DNA of 64,000 nt from Candidatus Bathyarchaeota archaeon (GTDB lineage Archaea > Thermoproteota > Bathyarchaeia > Bathyarchaeales > Bathycorpusculaceae). Of this stretch, positions 8,150 through 16,314 are shown one piece after another (within the stretch, counting starts at the first letter, position 1; each line of letters opens with the position of its first letter). The notes beneath the pieces are model-generated. The model saw nothing but the letters and a program-made list of their open reading frames with translations, searched no databases and was not told the DNA's origin. Location of the stretch: the NCBI GenBank assembly GCA_026014745.1, contig JAOZHS010000003.1, positions 166,137 to 230,136 of the forward strand. Direction: 5' to 3'. Made by a program: the position numbers and the translations under genes.

Positions 8150-8695
8150 TTAGCCGCTGGGTGTTTTGAAGTTAACCAGCGAAAACACAGGGTATTTATC
8201 GCCAATTACCTTGCGTCCAGCCAAATACTCCAATTCAATGAGGAAGCCTATGCCCATGATTTTGCCGCCTAAGCGCTCAATCAAATCAATGTTGGCTTTG
8301 ATGGTTCCGCCGGTGGCAAGTAAATCGTCGATGAGCAGCACGTTTTGGCCTTTGGTTATGGCGTCTTCGTGGATTTCAATCACGTCGGCTTCGTATTCTT
8401 TTTGGTAGGTCAGCGTTACGCATTTGTAGGGGAGTTTGCCTTTTTTGCGTATGGGCACAAAGCCGACTCCGAGTTCGTAGGCTAAGGCGGCGCCGACGAT
8501 GAATCCGCGGGCTTCGTTGGAGACGATGACGTCAATTTTTTTGTCGCGGTAGTGGTCGGCTAGTTGTTTTATGGTTTGTTTTAGGCAGGCTTTGTCTTTT
8601 AGGAGGGGTGTGATGTCCCAGAAGACTACGCCTTTGAATTCGGGGATTCTTCGAATTTTGCTTTTCAGGTCGATTTGTCTATCTGTCTTGTTCAT
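8150..8695 (-). CDS. apt: Adenine phosphoribosyltransferase-type enzyme
   Basis: It converts adenine and PRPP to AMP. The 181 residues show IPEFKGVVFWDITPLL near residue 17 (Apt-type N terminus), the SNEARGFIVGAALAYEL segment, RKKGKLPYK flexible loop, and the PRPP motif VLLIDDLLATGGT near 120. GGAGAG precedes the ATG. It follows the methylthioadenosine phosphorylase by 18 nt on the same strand, so the two form a salvage operon: the phosphorylase releases adenine and this enzyme recaptures it. Confidence 0.92.
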   Translation of the reverse strand: MNKTDRQIDLKSKIRRIPEFKGVVFWDITPLLKDKACLKQTIKQLADHYRDKKIDVIVSNEARGFIVGAALAYELGVGFVPIRKKGKLPYKCVTLTYQKEYEADVIEIHEDAITKGQNVLLIDDLLATGGTIKANIDLIERLGGKIMGIGFLIELEYLAGRKVIGDKYPVFSLVNFKTPSG

Positions 8696-8713
8696 TTCAA
8701 GTATTCTCTCCTG

Positions 8714-9505
8714 TTACACGAAGGCGCCTTCTAGAGCGCTGTGACATGTGCAGCTAAACGTGCTGGGGGTTTTGGCGATGACTTCCGCGATTAGGCGCTT
8801 AACGTTTTCAATGTTGTTTTTCATGATGGTCACGATGTCGCCGACGCAGACGTTGTGTTCTTTCCAGCAGTCATAGTCGGTGACGGTGGATATGTTTACG
8901 TAGCAGATTTCTGCTTCCCGCGCCAAAACAACTTCGGGAACCATGGTCATGCCGATGATGTCTGCACCCCACTTCTGGTAGAGTTTGGATTCTGCCTTGG
9001 TTGAGAAGCGTGGACCTTCGATGCAGACGTATGTGCCTGTTGGGTGGCTTTTGATGTTGAGGCTTTTTGCCGCGTCAACGAGGAGTTGATGCATCTGGGG
9101 ACACATGGGGTCAGCTACGGATATGTGGCAAACGCGGCCTTCGGCTACGGTGTAGAAGGATTGTTCTCTTCGGGTGGTGCGGTCTATGAATTGGTCCGCA
9201 AAAACTAATTCGCCAGGCTGATACTCTTCCCGTAGCGAGCCAACGGTTGAAGCTGCGATGATGCGTTTTACGCCTAAACGTTTGAGCGCCCAGATGTTTG
9301 CGCGTTGGTTTAGGTCTGTGGGCCTGATGGTGTGTAGTTTTCCGTGGCGGGGTAGGAAGGCTACGGTTTTTCCGCCGAGTTCACCAACCGTAAAGGCATC
9401 AGAAGGTTTACCGTAAGGGGTTTCAACTGTTATTTCTTGAACGTTCTTGAGAAGTTTAGGGTCATAAAGACCAGTTCCGCCGATTACTCCAAATTCAACT
9501 TGCAT
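8714..9505 (-). CDS. mtnP: S-methyl-5'-thioadenosine phosphorylase
   Basis: It cleaves methylthioadenosine (from polyamine or other SAM-consuming reactions) to adenine and methylthioribose-1-phosphate. Motifs: GVIGGTGLYDP at the N terminus, PRHGKLHTIRPTDLN, ASTVGSL, GPRFSTKAES, MTMVPEVVLAREAEICY and VTDYDCWKEHN, the last typical of MTA rather than guanosine/inosine phosphorylases. ATG at 9505 gives 263 residues starting MQVEFGVIGG. A TATA box 22-35 nt upstream suggests a nearly leaderless mRNA. First gene of the operon with apt. Confidence 0.93.
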   Translation of the reverse strand: MQVEFGVIGGTGLYDPKLLKNVQEITVETPYGKPSDAFTVGELGGKTVAFLPRHGKLHTIRPTDLNQRANIWALKRLGVKRIIAASTVGSLREEYQPGELVFADQFIDRTTRREQSFYTVAEGRVCHISVADPMCPQMHQLLVDAAKSLNIKSHPTGTYVCIEGPRFSTKAESKLYQKWGADIIGMTMVPEVVLAREAEICYVNISTVTDYDCWKEHNVCVGDIVTIMKNNIENVKRLIAEVIAKTPSTFSCTCHSALEGAFV

Positions 9506-9526
9506 AACTTTTACTGCAAGCGCTGA

Positions 9527-9540
9527 GCTTATAAAAATAG
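9527..9540 (-). promoter_or_regulatory. TATA box for MTAP-apt operon
   Basis: On the minus strand the element reads ctatttttataagc. Its distance to the ATG at 9505 predicts transcription starting at or next to the start codon. Confidence 0.6.
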
Positions 9541-9610
9541 CGACGCACCACACGAGCTAACTGATATAAGCATAATTTTTCAACATCTAACGAAGCCGTT
9601 TTCAACCAAA

Positions 9611-9722
9611 CCGACCTACCCCTCTTAGGATTCTGCATAGAGTTTCTAATAGGATCCAAATATGAGGCTGCGACCCTCCCCCCTATAGGTTTCTGCATAG
9701 AACCACTAATAGGATCCAAATA
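9611..9722. repeat. Two 52-bp direct repeats at exact 60-bp period
   Basis: ttctgcatag occurs at 9631 and 9691 and taataggatccaaata at 9648 and 9708, in exact 60-bp register, with looser similarity in the flanks (cctacccctc and ccctcccccc). A shorter relative, cctaccccttcggttctg, starts at 9781. Read on the minus strand the unit could encode YLDPI..SMQ.P..GR twice. The rest of 9506-9929 shows no gene. Confidence 0.75.
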
Positions 9723-9929
9723 GACAGCAAATAGGTTCGTGACAGCAAAAGAGAAGGCAATGTAACCCTCGATAGAGGCACCTACCCCTTCGGTTCTGTA
9801 ATATAAAATATAAAGAGCACCCATGAGGGTTCTGTCAAGTTTGCATCGGAGGGCTACCATGAAATCCCTCTGTAAAGTTTCATCGGATGCTGGACTGGCT
9901 GTCCTATACTTCTTAGGAGGTATGAGCGA

Positions 9930-10409
9930 TTGAAAATCTTTAAAAATAAAAACTCACAAACAAGGCTTATGCAAATTACCATTGAAGCAATCGGCATATT
10001 ATTTGCGATATTGTGGGGAACAATTGGAGCTATCCCGCAAATAATCAAGTGGAGCAAACCCAAACCTCGACTAAAGATAATTCACATGGAACTAACACCC
10101 GAAAACCAAAACGCCTGTTCTAGATATTGCTTCAGTTATGAAATTGTTAACGAGAGTGTATTTTGGCGGAGACCATCAGGTGCAACAGCGGTAAAAATAG
10201 ACGTTCACACAATGGATTCAAACAAAACGCAGTGTAAAGAAATACAAAGTCTTTCTGTTTCAACCTATCTTGGGGGCGGAGAAAAAGCCCAGAATAATTA
10301 CTTGATTAACGCTTTTACCAAGAAAGGGGTTAATCCACATACCGTTATTTTCGAACTATCCTGTAGTGAGGGGCAAAAAGTCACCAAAAAACAACAAATG
10401 AATTTCTGA
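9930..10409 (+). CDS. Orphan membrane-anchored protein
   Basis: 159 residues starting at TTG 9930, chosen because AGGAGGT lies 8 nt upstream. Residues 1-14 are basic, 15-38 form a transmembrane helix (IEAIGILFAILWGTIGAI), and the remainder is a soluble domain with five cysteines and predicted strands (RLKIIHMELTPE, CFSYEIVNESVFWR, VKIDVHTM). I recognise no family. Its AT-rich codons and position between repeats and a transposase remnant suggest recent acquisition. Confidence 0.6.
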   Translation: MKIFKNKNSQTRLMQITIEAIGILFAILWGTIGAIPQIIKWSKPKPRLKIIHMELTPENQNACSRYCFSYEIVNESVFWRRPSGATAVKIDVHTMDSNKTQCKEIQSLSVSTYLGGGEKAQNNYLINAFTKKGVNPHTVIFELSCSEGQKVTKKQQMNF

Positions 10410-10617
10410 AAAGATATTTTCTCTTTGAGGTATTTTTCGGGTGACGGGTGATAAATTACTTCTTTCTTCTGCTTTTGCTTGAAAGCTTATTGCCCGTTCT
10501 ATCAAAAAAATACCAACCAAACCATGCACAATTACACCAAATATAACCCATGAAGAAAGGGTTCTGTCAAGCCTTTAAGGGATTGCATCATTTTTCTCCA
10601 GGTAAACTTTTGAGGGA

Positions 10618-11226
10618 TTACTCGAAACTACAATACCGCAGTATTTCAGGACAATCTATTGTTATTGATTTACTCGCGTTTTCGTATGGAAAAAGCATTC
10701 TATACTCTTTTTGTATGCTAAATTGCAGGTCTTTTTGAAAACACGCTGGCAAGAAGTTAAAAGGGGTTTCAATTTTATTCTTAGGGTAAACAACCAGCCC
10801 ATCACTAAAAGAAGTTATCCCAAAATAGATGCGCAACTTATCAAGAATCGTCTTAGCAAACATTATAGGCTTAATTATGGAAAAGTGAGCATCGTATCCC
10901 TGAGTAGCCCAATAATTATCGTTACGTGCGATTGTACTACAAAAAACGTATCCATTTATCTCCGATGAAAAAGAGCTATTATTCATTATAACTCGTGTTT
11001 CATCTGATACATTGAGAAGTGATGCGGGTATCAAAGACCTTACTTCTTTGCCCGTCAGACTTACTGGGTTTTGTTTGCCTATTGTGATTGTGTGTATACC
11101 CTCATTTTTATCGCCAATTTGTTGTTTTTCACAATTCCGTAAGCAGTTTAATGCGCTAAGGTGAACCAATCCACTTTTCTTGAATTGCGAGTAATATTTT
11201 GTTGGGAGGTATTTGTATAAAATCAA
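10618..11226 (-). CDS. Orphan protein, possibly DUF2971-like
   Basis: 202 residues from TTG 11226. The opening MILYKYLPTKYY with later VFCSTIARNDNYWATQGYDAHFSI resembles the layout of DUF2971-type proteins ('lyKY...', 'cFS...nd.lmW..Ya..h.G'), a family common in defence and accessory regions; this is a weak match. Its start overlaps the stop of a degraded AbrB-like gene (TTGA), implying a former two-gene operon. The DNA is AT-rich compared with neighbours, and no membrane segment is seen. Confidence 0.5.
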   Translation of the reverse strand: MILYKYLPTKYYSQFKKSGLVHLSALNCLRNCEKQQIGDKNEGIHTITIGKQNPVSLTGKEVRSLIPASLLNVSDETRVIMNNSSFSSEINGYVFCSTIARNDNYWATQGYDAHFSIIKPIMFAKTILDKLRIYFGITSFSDGLVVYPKNKIETPFNFLPACFQKDLQFSIQKEYRMLFPYENASKSITIDCPEILRYCSFE

Positions 11227-11412
11227 TTTATAACCCCTTTACTCTTTGTTTCTTTAATTGGTTTTACATGGATTATTAATTGACCGCCTTTAGTTAGTAG
11301 GTTCCATTCTATTTGGTCGTCTTAGGTTAGGTTGAATTGTTTTATTATGCTTGGGGGTACTGTGAGGTAAGCGCAGTATCGAACGCATAGTTTACGAGTT
11401 ATTGTTTGTTGT
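11223..11412 (-). pseudogene. Broken AbrB/SpoVT-like DNA-binding protein
   Basis: The minus-strand frame reads QQTITRKLCVRYCAYLTVPP, SIIKQFNLT, a TAA at 11322-11324, then DDQIEWNLLTKGGQL and IIHVKPIKETK before a TGA at 11223-11225. This is the pattern of archaeal AbrB-type swapped-hairpin proteins ('...ayLTVPpsIikqfnL..GDqIeW.l...GqLii.vkp'), with one in-frame stop where a residue is expected before D-D-Q-I. It ends by overlapping the TTG start of the next gene. I infer a disabled antitoxin or regulator. Confidence 0.65.
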
Positions 11413-11462
11413 AGTCTTATAATTTGCGGTAAGACAACGAAAAGTCGAGTTTTTGTTGTGAC

Positions 11463-11715
11463 TATCGTTCTGCATTAGGGTTATCCATTTTGCAGAGTAT
11501 GTCTATTCCGCATCAACTATCATGAATTAGCCCATCTGACCCCTGAAGCCTTAGATGTAATTGTAGTAGCGTTGGTAGACTTGTAAAATTGGTGTGCGTT
11601 TCTTTTTGAGTCTTCGCATGGTTTTTTCTCTGTCTCGGATTTCTCCGTTCATGCGTTCCATCTTGTTGTTATTGTGGCATTTTCCGCTTAGGGTGATTTT
11701 TTGGGTGTGGACGGA
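11463..11715 (-). pseudogene. DDE transposase C-terminal remnant, frameshifted
   Basis: The minus strand encodes GKCHNNNKMERMNGEIRDRE and KTMRRLKKKRTPILQVYQRY then YNYI-stop. In a shifted frame, CGIDILCKMDNPNAER continues the homology. This is the tail of an archaeal DDE transposase ('NN..ERmNGe.RDREK.mRgLKk...pil..y.iyyNyi', later 'CGIDI...nkW.tlIqNA'). There is no N-terminal catalytic core and no recognised terminal repeats. It marks past insertion activity next to the broken AbrB gene. Confidence 0.75.
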
Positions 11716-11786
11716 CAGCGGGTGCCACTGCGGAATTATGTAAAATGTTATAAGTTGATAAATCAAGAAATATCGTGGTGCATCGA

Positions 11787-13250
11787 ATGCGCACTCTTAG
11801 TTTAGAGGTAGGTTTCCTTTGCGCTTTTTTGCTTTTCAGCCTGCTTTCGGCTCTGCCAACTGCAGATTCAGATGTACCCGATAGCTCCGAGTCCGCTCCG
11901 TCCCCAAAGGAGCTTTGGACGTTTACAGTAATCAATAGCAGTTGGAGCAATCCTGTAATAGCTAATGGCATTGCATACGTATTCAGTACCGAACAGTACA
12001 CTAAACCAAGCGAAAAACATGTGAGTTTGTTTGGTCCTCCGCCACACCACTTGGTCACTGTTTACGCCTTAAACGTGTCCGATGGGTCAAAACTCTGGGA
12101 GTATACCGCCGAAGGTGAACTTCAACGATTTACAGTTGCAAACGACACAGCCTATTTCTCAACATCTGAGGGATGGTGCGTCGATAAGCACTATTTGGGA
12201 GCACACATTTTTGCCATAGATGCCCTTACAGGAGCTGAAAAATGGGTTCACAATGTCGATGGCATGATATTTGCGTCCAGATTTGACGGCGACAACAGTG
12301 CATTTTATGTTTTGTTTGTTGCTTCAGGTAGCTTGGATTCTTTTGTTTCCGCAGTAAATGTGACGAACGGCAAAGAAAGCTGGATATACAAATTTGGGAA
12401 TCATATTTACCCTATACCAGTTGCCATCGGTGAGGAAGCGATGTACTTTGGATTAAGCAACTGTTTTTACGCCTTAAACGAAACTGATGGCAAGATAATC
12501 TGGAACAGTACCTTAGATAGTTCAATATCGGAAGCGGCTGTTCTAGGTGAAGACGTAGTCTACGTTAAATCGCAACAAATGACTTATGCCTTAAATCCCC
12601 AAAACGGTTACCAGCTATGGAATTATTCTAGCTACAGTTATTGCATCAGCCGCAAAGGTATAGGCTATGTGCAAGAGGGGGATGCTGTTTATGCTTTTGA
12701 GGGGGTCAGCGACGATAAAATTTGGAGTTACAGCGCAAACAAGACAATTAACTCCCTTAAACTAGTCGATGATAGGCTCTACGTTTGCTTAAACGGCACT
12801 CTTACGGCTTTAAACGCTGTCAACGGAACACCGTTTTGGAATTATAGTATTCCTCAGATGCGTTTTGTCTTTAGCCCCTACTATCAGGATAACACGGCAA
12901 AGCTTCTGATCAGCGAAGACAAACTTTTTTGTTATTCAGGCAAAACACTCCATGCCATAGATATCTCCAACGGGGAAGACCTTTGGGCGTATACAGATTA
13001 TGACCATACATTTCTAACAGTTACAGACGGCGTGGCTTTCTTTAAGAGCGCCCACACCCTCTATGCATTCAGTATTCCCGCAATCGTACCATCCACTTCG
13101 CAAAGTACAACCGCTCAACCTGCTGAGCCATCCATGGTTTTAGGATTTACTATTGAGCTATTGATTGTCGTATCCATTGTTGCCATTTCAGCAGTATTGT
13201 TGACTATGATTTTGGTGAAAAAGAGAATACAAAAAACGCCCAAGAATTAG
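11787..13250 (+). CDS. Secreted PQQ-like beta-propeller protein with C-terminal anchor
   Basis: 487 residues from ATG 11787 (GTGs at 11775/11778 are alternatives; TTATAA at 11750 suggests almost no leader). There is a signal peptide to about residue 27. Repeats of the outer-membrane-lipoprotein/PQQ propeller type follow: LWTFTVINSS, GSKLWEYTAEGE, GAEKWVHNVDG, GKESWIYKFGN, GKIIWNSTLDSS, GYQLWNYSSYS, KIWSYSANKT, GTPFWNYSIPQ and GEDLWAYTDYD, about eight blades. A Ser/Thr/Pro linker precedes a C-terminal transmembrane helix (about 455-478) and a basic tail. It is an outward-facing surface protein; the ligand is unknown. Confidence 0.85.
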   Translation: MRTLSLEVGFLCAFLLFSLLSALPTADSDVPDSSESAPSPKELWTFTVINSSWSNPVIANGIAYVFSTEQYTKPSEKHVSLFGPPPHHLVTVYALNVSDGSKLWEYTAEGELQRFTVANDTAYFSTSEGWCVDKHYLGAHIFAIDALTGAEKWVHNVDGMIFASRFDGDNSAFYVLFVASGSLDSFVSAVNVTNGKESWIYKFGNHIYPIPVAIGEEAMYFGLSNCFYALNETDGKIIWNSTLDSSISEAAVLGEDVVYVKSQQMTYALNPQNGYQLWNYSSYSYCISRKGIGYVQEGDAVYAFEGVSDDKIWSYSANKTINSLKLVDDRLYVCLNGTLTALNAVNGTPFWNYSIPQMRFVFSPYYQDNTAKLLISEDKLFCYSGKTLHAIDISNGEDLWAYTDYDHTFLTVTDGVAFFKSAHTLYAFSIPAIVPSTSQSTTAQPAEPSMVLGFTIELLIVVSIVAISAVLLTMILVKKRIQKTPKN

Positions 13251-13298
13251 GAGTTTAACCCATCAGAACCACAATTAATTGATGCCATAACTATCTCC

Positions 13299-15404
13299 TT
13301 AGATAGTTTCTGGTGCCTTGTACCTTAAGGGAAGCTCTATTTTGAATTGGGTTCCTCTGCCTTCCTTAGTTTGAAAAGTAATTGTTCCACCCAACTGCTC
13401 AACGAACTTTTTAACCACAGCTAACCCCAAACCTTGCCCCTTTGATTTTGTTGTAAACAGGGGCCTAAACAGCTTATCTTGAACCTCTTCAGGGATGCCT
13501 TCGCCCGTGTCGGCTACGGTAATTTGGATTTTGTTGCGTTTCTGTTTTTTTACCTCCACGGTTAGTTCGCCGCCTTTGGGCATGGCTTGGATTGCGTTGG
13601 TGCTTAGATTGGTGGTTACTCGTCTGAGGTAGTCGCGGTCAGATATTAGTTCAATGTCAGGTTCGATTTTTAATATGACTTTGATGTTATCGGGAATTTG
13701 CATGCCTACAAAGGCGTCCTGTATGATGCCCTCGAGGTTAACTTTACTTACGGTTGGAGCGGTGTTTCTCGCGTAATCTTGCAGGTCCGCGATAATCTTA
13801 TTCATGTAGTCAACTTGTTGCTGTATGAAATTGAGGCTATCAATTAACTCACTTTTACAGTTGCTTTCAGGCGCGTCACGAATATTTTCTTTCGCAAGAT
13901 ATAGCTCGCTAACTATTGCCTGCAAGGGGTTGCGGATGTCATGCCCCACCATACCGGCAGTTTGACCAATCGCAGCCAGACGCTCAGAATCCTTAAGCTG
14001 CTGCGTTTTCTCCTCAACCATAAATTCCAAATTATTCTTATACGCCTCGAGCTTTTGCTCATTGTATATGCGTTCAATATAGTCAGCTGCCTGCCGCACA
14101 AGCAAATCCAGCAACCGCAGATCCGTTTTGTCGGGCTTAGTGGGAGTCTTATAATGAGTAGAAATTATTCCCAAAAACCTGCCAAACCGCGAAAAAAGCG
14201 GTGTCGACTGAACCGCTCTAACACCAGCTTTTAATTGAACATCAAGAGAGGCTGCGTTTACAATAAGGGGATTTTTAGTTAAATCCTCCACAAATACACG
14301 ACGTTTGTTCTTCATCGCAGCGCTACAAACTGCAGGCGTATCTTCGTCAACATCATAAAAGAAATCTAAAAAATCCTGATCTAACCCTTGGTGCGCAACG
14401 ATCCGTAAAGTGTTGCCCTTTTCACATAGTTGTATTGTGCCCATGTCCGCATGGGTTATTTCGATACTTGCCTTGAGAATGGTATTGAGCAGGCCTTGCA
14501 TGTTTTCTTCGCTTACAAATTGTAAACTTATTTCATGTAGCTTTGATAAGCCCTCGTTTTCTTTGCTTAAAAGTTCTGTTGCAACCTTTAGGTCCTCTTC
14601 GATTTTCTTACTTTTCGAAATATCTCTCACAGCGCCGTCTCGGTAGAGGGGTTTTCCAGTGGCATCCTTGATTAGAATCATTTGGTTAGACCACCAGCGA
14701 TATTGGTCGTCTTTACCCTTGAAACGGTACTCGGAAAAGCCTTTTCCTGTTTTAAAGCAACGTTCGATCTCCTTTTTTAGGGAGGGCAAATCTTGGGGGT
14801 GAACCCTTGAAAGCACTTCATCGTTGGTCATTGCAGTCATTTCTTGGGGTTCAAATCCCAAAGCCGAAATCGATGGACTCATGTACTCATATCGGTTTGT
14901 TTGAAGGTTAAATCGATAAATAACATCCGCCGAGCTATCCAGAACAGAGCGGAAATGTTCCTCACTTTTTCGCAGGGCATCCTCTGCCTGTTGATTCTTA
15001 GTGATGTCATGAAAAACTGCAACAAAATAATCCTTTTTAGGGCTGTAAGCATAAACTGATACCCATCGGTTTAACGGTTGCAGATAAACTTCAAATTTAG
15101 CGGGCTTACCCGTTTTAGCTACCATACCCACGGTTTCTATCGGATTATCCGGTTTTTCAATACCCCGTATTGCTTGACTAATTGGGCGATTTACTATATC
15201 CTCTCGTTTTAAGCCGATAATTCTCTCACATTCATCATTAACGTAGACTACTATGAAGTCAACCGGTTTACCCTCAGAGTCATAAACCACTTTATTAAGA
15301 GAATAACCCTCATCAAGATTGACAAATAAGTCAACCGCTTTATCATTGCTTGAAATAAAAGAATCAACCCATGCATCACAAAAACGGTTGGTTTCTTTTT
15401 CCAA
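13299..15404 (-). CDS. Soluble PAS-PAS-GAF sensor histidine kinase
   Basis: 701 residues without transmembrane helices. Two PAS/PAC modules (about 25-140 and 148-270) each end in the typical VFHDITK or GAVRDISK. A GAF domain (about 290-450) follows, with a coiled connector. The dimerisation box has the phospho-acceptor His near residue 488 in GHDIRNPLQ, and an HATPase domain (about 580-695) has N-box STNAIQAM, DTGEGIPEE and KGQGLGLAVVKK. It senses an intracellular signal and autophosphorylates. No response regulator lies beside it, so the partner is encoded elsewhere. Confidence 0.93.
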   Translation of the reverse strand: MEKETNRFCDAWVDSFISSNDKAVDLFVNLDEGYSLNKVVYDSEGKPVDFIVVYVNDECERIIGLKREDIVNRPISQAIRGIEKPDNPIETVGMVAKTGKPAKFEVYLQPLNRWVSVYAYSPKKDYFVAVFHDITKNQQAEDALRKSEEHFRSVLDSSADVIYRFNLQTNRYEYMSPSISALGFEPQEMTAMTNDEVLSRVHPQDLPSLKKEIERCFKTGKGFSEYRFKGKDDQYRWWSNQMILIKDATGKPLYRDGAVRDISKSKKIEEDLKVATELLSKENEGLSKLHEISLQFVSEENMQGLLNTILKASIEITHADMGTIQLCEKGNTLRIVAHQGLDQDFLDFFYDVDEDTPAVCSAAMKNKRRVFVEDLTKNPLIVNAASLDVQLKAGVRAVQSTPLFSRFGRFLGIISTHYKTPTKPDKTDLRLLDLLVRQAADYIERIYNEQKLEAYKNNLEFMVEEKTQQLKDSERLAAIGQTAGMVGHDIRNPLQAIVSELYLAKENIRDAPESNCKSELIDSLNFIQQQVDYMNKIIADLQDYARNTAPTVSKVNLEGIIQDAFVGMQIPDNIKVILKIEPDIELISDRDYLRRVTTNLSTNAIQAMPKGGELTVEVKKQKRNKIQITVADTGEGIPEEVQDKLFRPLFTTKSKGQGLGLAVVKKFVEQLGGTITFQTKEGRGTQFKIELPLRYKAPETI

Positions 15405-15573
15405 TCCTTTTTCCCTCAGAATGAAAAATCAAGCAACTTCGCCAAAAACAAGTAGCTTGTGAGATAATATAAGCTTTCAATATAAGAATATACGAGAATC
15501 CCGAAAGAAAATCTTCAAATCACCTGCACCATGCGTAAATGATAGGTTTTTAACTCTATAAACCTCCAATTGG

Positions 15574-16314
15574 TTGGTGACAAGCCTGAAGATTATCCCC
15601 GTCATCGACATCCTAAACGGCAAGGTGGTCCATGCAGTCCGAGGACAAAGAAGCCAATATCAGCCGCTTCAAAGCAGCCTCACGCCCTCAACCGAACCAG
15701 CCCAGGTAACTGCAACATTCAAGGCTCTTGGGTTTAGCGAGGTGTATGTTGCGGATTTAGACGCCATCATTGACTGCGCAAACGACTTCTCAGACCTCAA
15801 ACCACTCCTGACCTCAGGGGTCAGCTTGATGGTGGATGCAGGCATAACCAGCCTAGACCGCGCCCAAAAACTCCTAAAAACAGGCATCGACAAACTGGTC
15901 ATTGGAACCGAAACCCTGCAAAACAAACGCTTCGTAGCTGAAGCTGTAGCCGAGTTTGGCAGCAGCCATGTCGTTGTGAGTTTAGATTTGAAGGGCGAAA
16001 CCGTGCTAACCAAAGCCAGCTTTGACGGTAGCCACGACGCGTTAACCCTTTTGGGCGAGTTTAAGGCGATGGGTGTTAGACAGGTTATTGTTTTGGATTT
16101 GCTTAGGGTTGGCAGCGGCGAAGGCGTCAACAAAGAGTTACTCAAGCGGGTGACAGCGTTGGGCGGCTTGGATGTTTATGCTGGTGGGGGAGTCCGAAAC
16201 ATCGAAGACCTCATAGAACTCCAAAAAATAGGCCTAAAAGGCGCCTTAATAGCCACAGCGTTGCATACCGGGAAAATCACCGTAGCAGACCTCAAACAAA
16301 ACGGCTTCCTCTAA
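15574..16314 (+). CDS. HisA/HisF-related TIM-barrel protein (archaeal type)
   Basis: A 246-residue (beta/alpha)8 barrel. KIIPVIDILNGKVVHAVRGQ at the start resembles HisA but continues with the variant used by an archaeal HisA-like family (YQPLQSSL, PAQVTATFKALGFSEVYVADLDAI). VVSLDLKGE, VLDLLRVGSGEGVNKELL and VYAGGGVRNIEDL line the phosphate sites. No other histidine genes are near, so true HisA function is unsure; the family is of unknown role in several archaea. Starts are TTG 15574 or GTG 15577. It converges on the next gene with a 4-nt overlap. Confidence 0.8.
   Translation: MVTSLKIIPVIDILNGKVVHAVRGQRSQYQPLQSSLTPSTEPAQVTATFKALGFSEVYVADLDAIIDCANDFSDLKPLLTSGVSLMVDAGITSLDRAQKLLKTGIDKLVIGTETLQNKRFVAEAVAEFGSSHVVVSLDLKGETVLTKASFDGSHDALTLLGEFKAMGVRQVIVLDLLRVGSGEGVNKELLKRVTALGGLDVYAGGGVRNIEDLIELQKIGLKGALIATALHTGKITVADLKQNGFL

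Noticed and set aside
9495-9860. 121-residue minus frame spanning the 60-bp repeats
   Set aside because: It overlaps the MTAP start and promoter, lacks a ribosome-binding site, and its repeat motif belongs to no family I know.
11463-11766. Intact insertion sequence at the transposase homology
   Set aside because: Only the C-terminal tail is present, with a frameshift, and no terminal inverted repeats or target duplication could be found.
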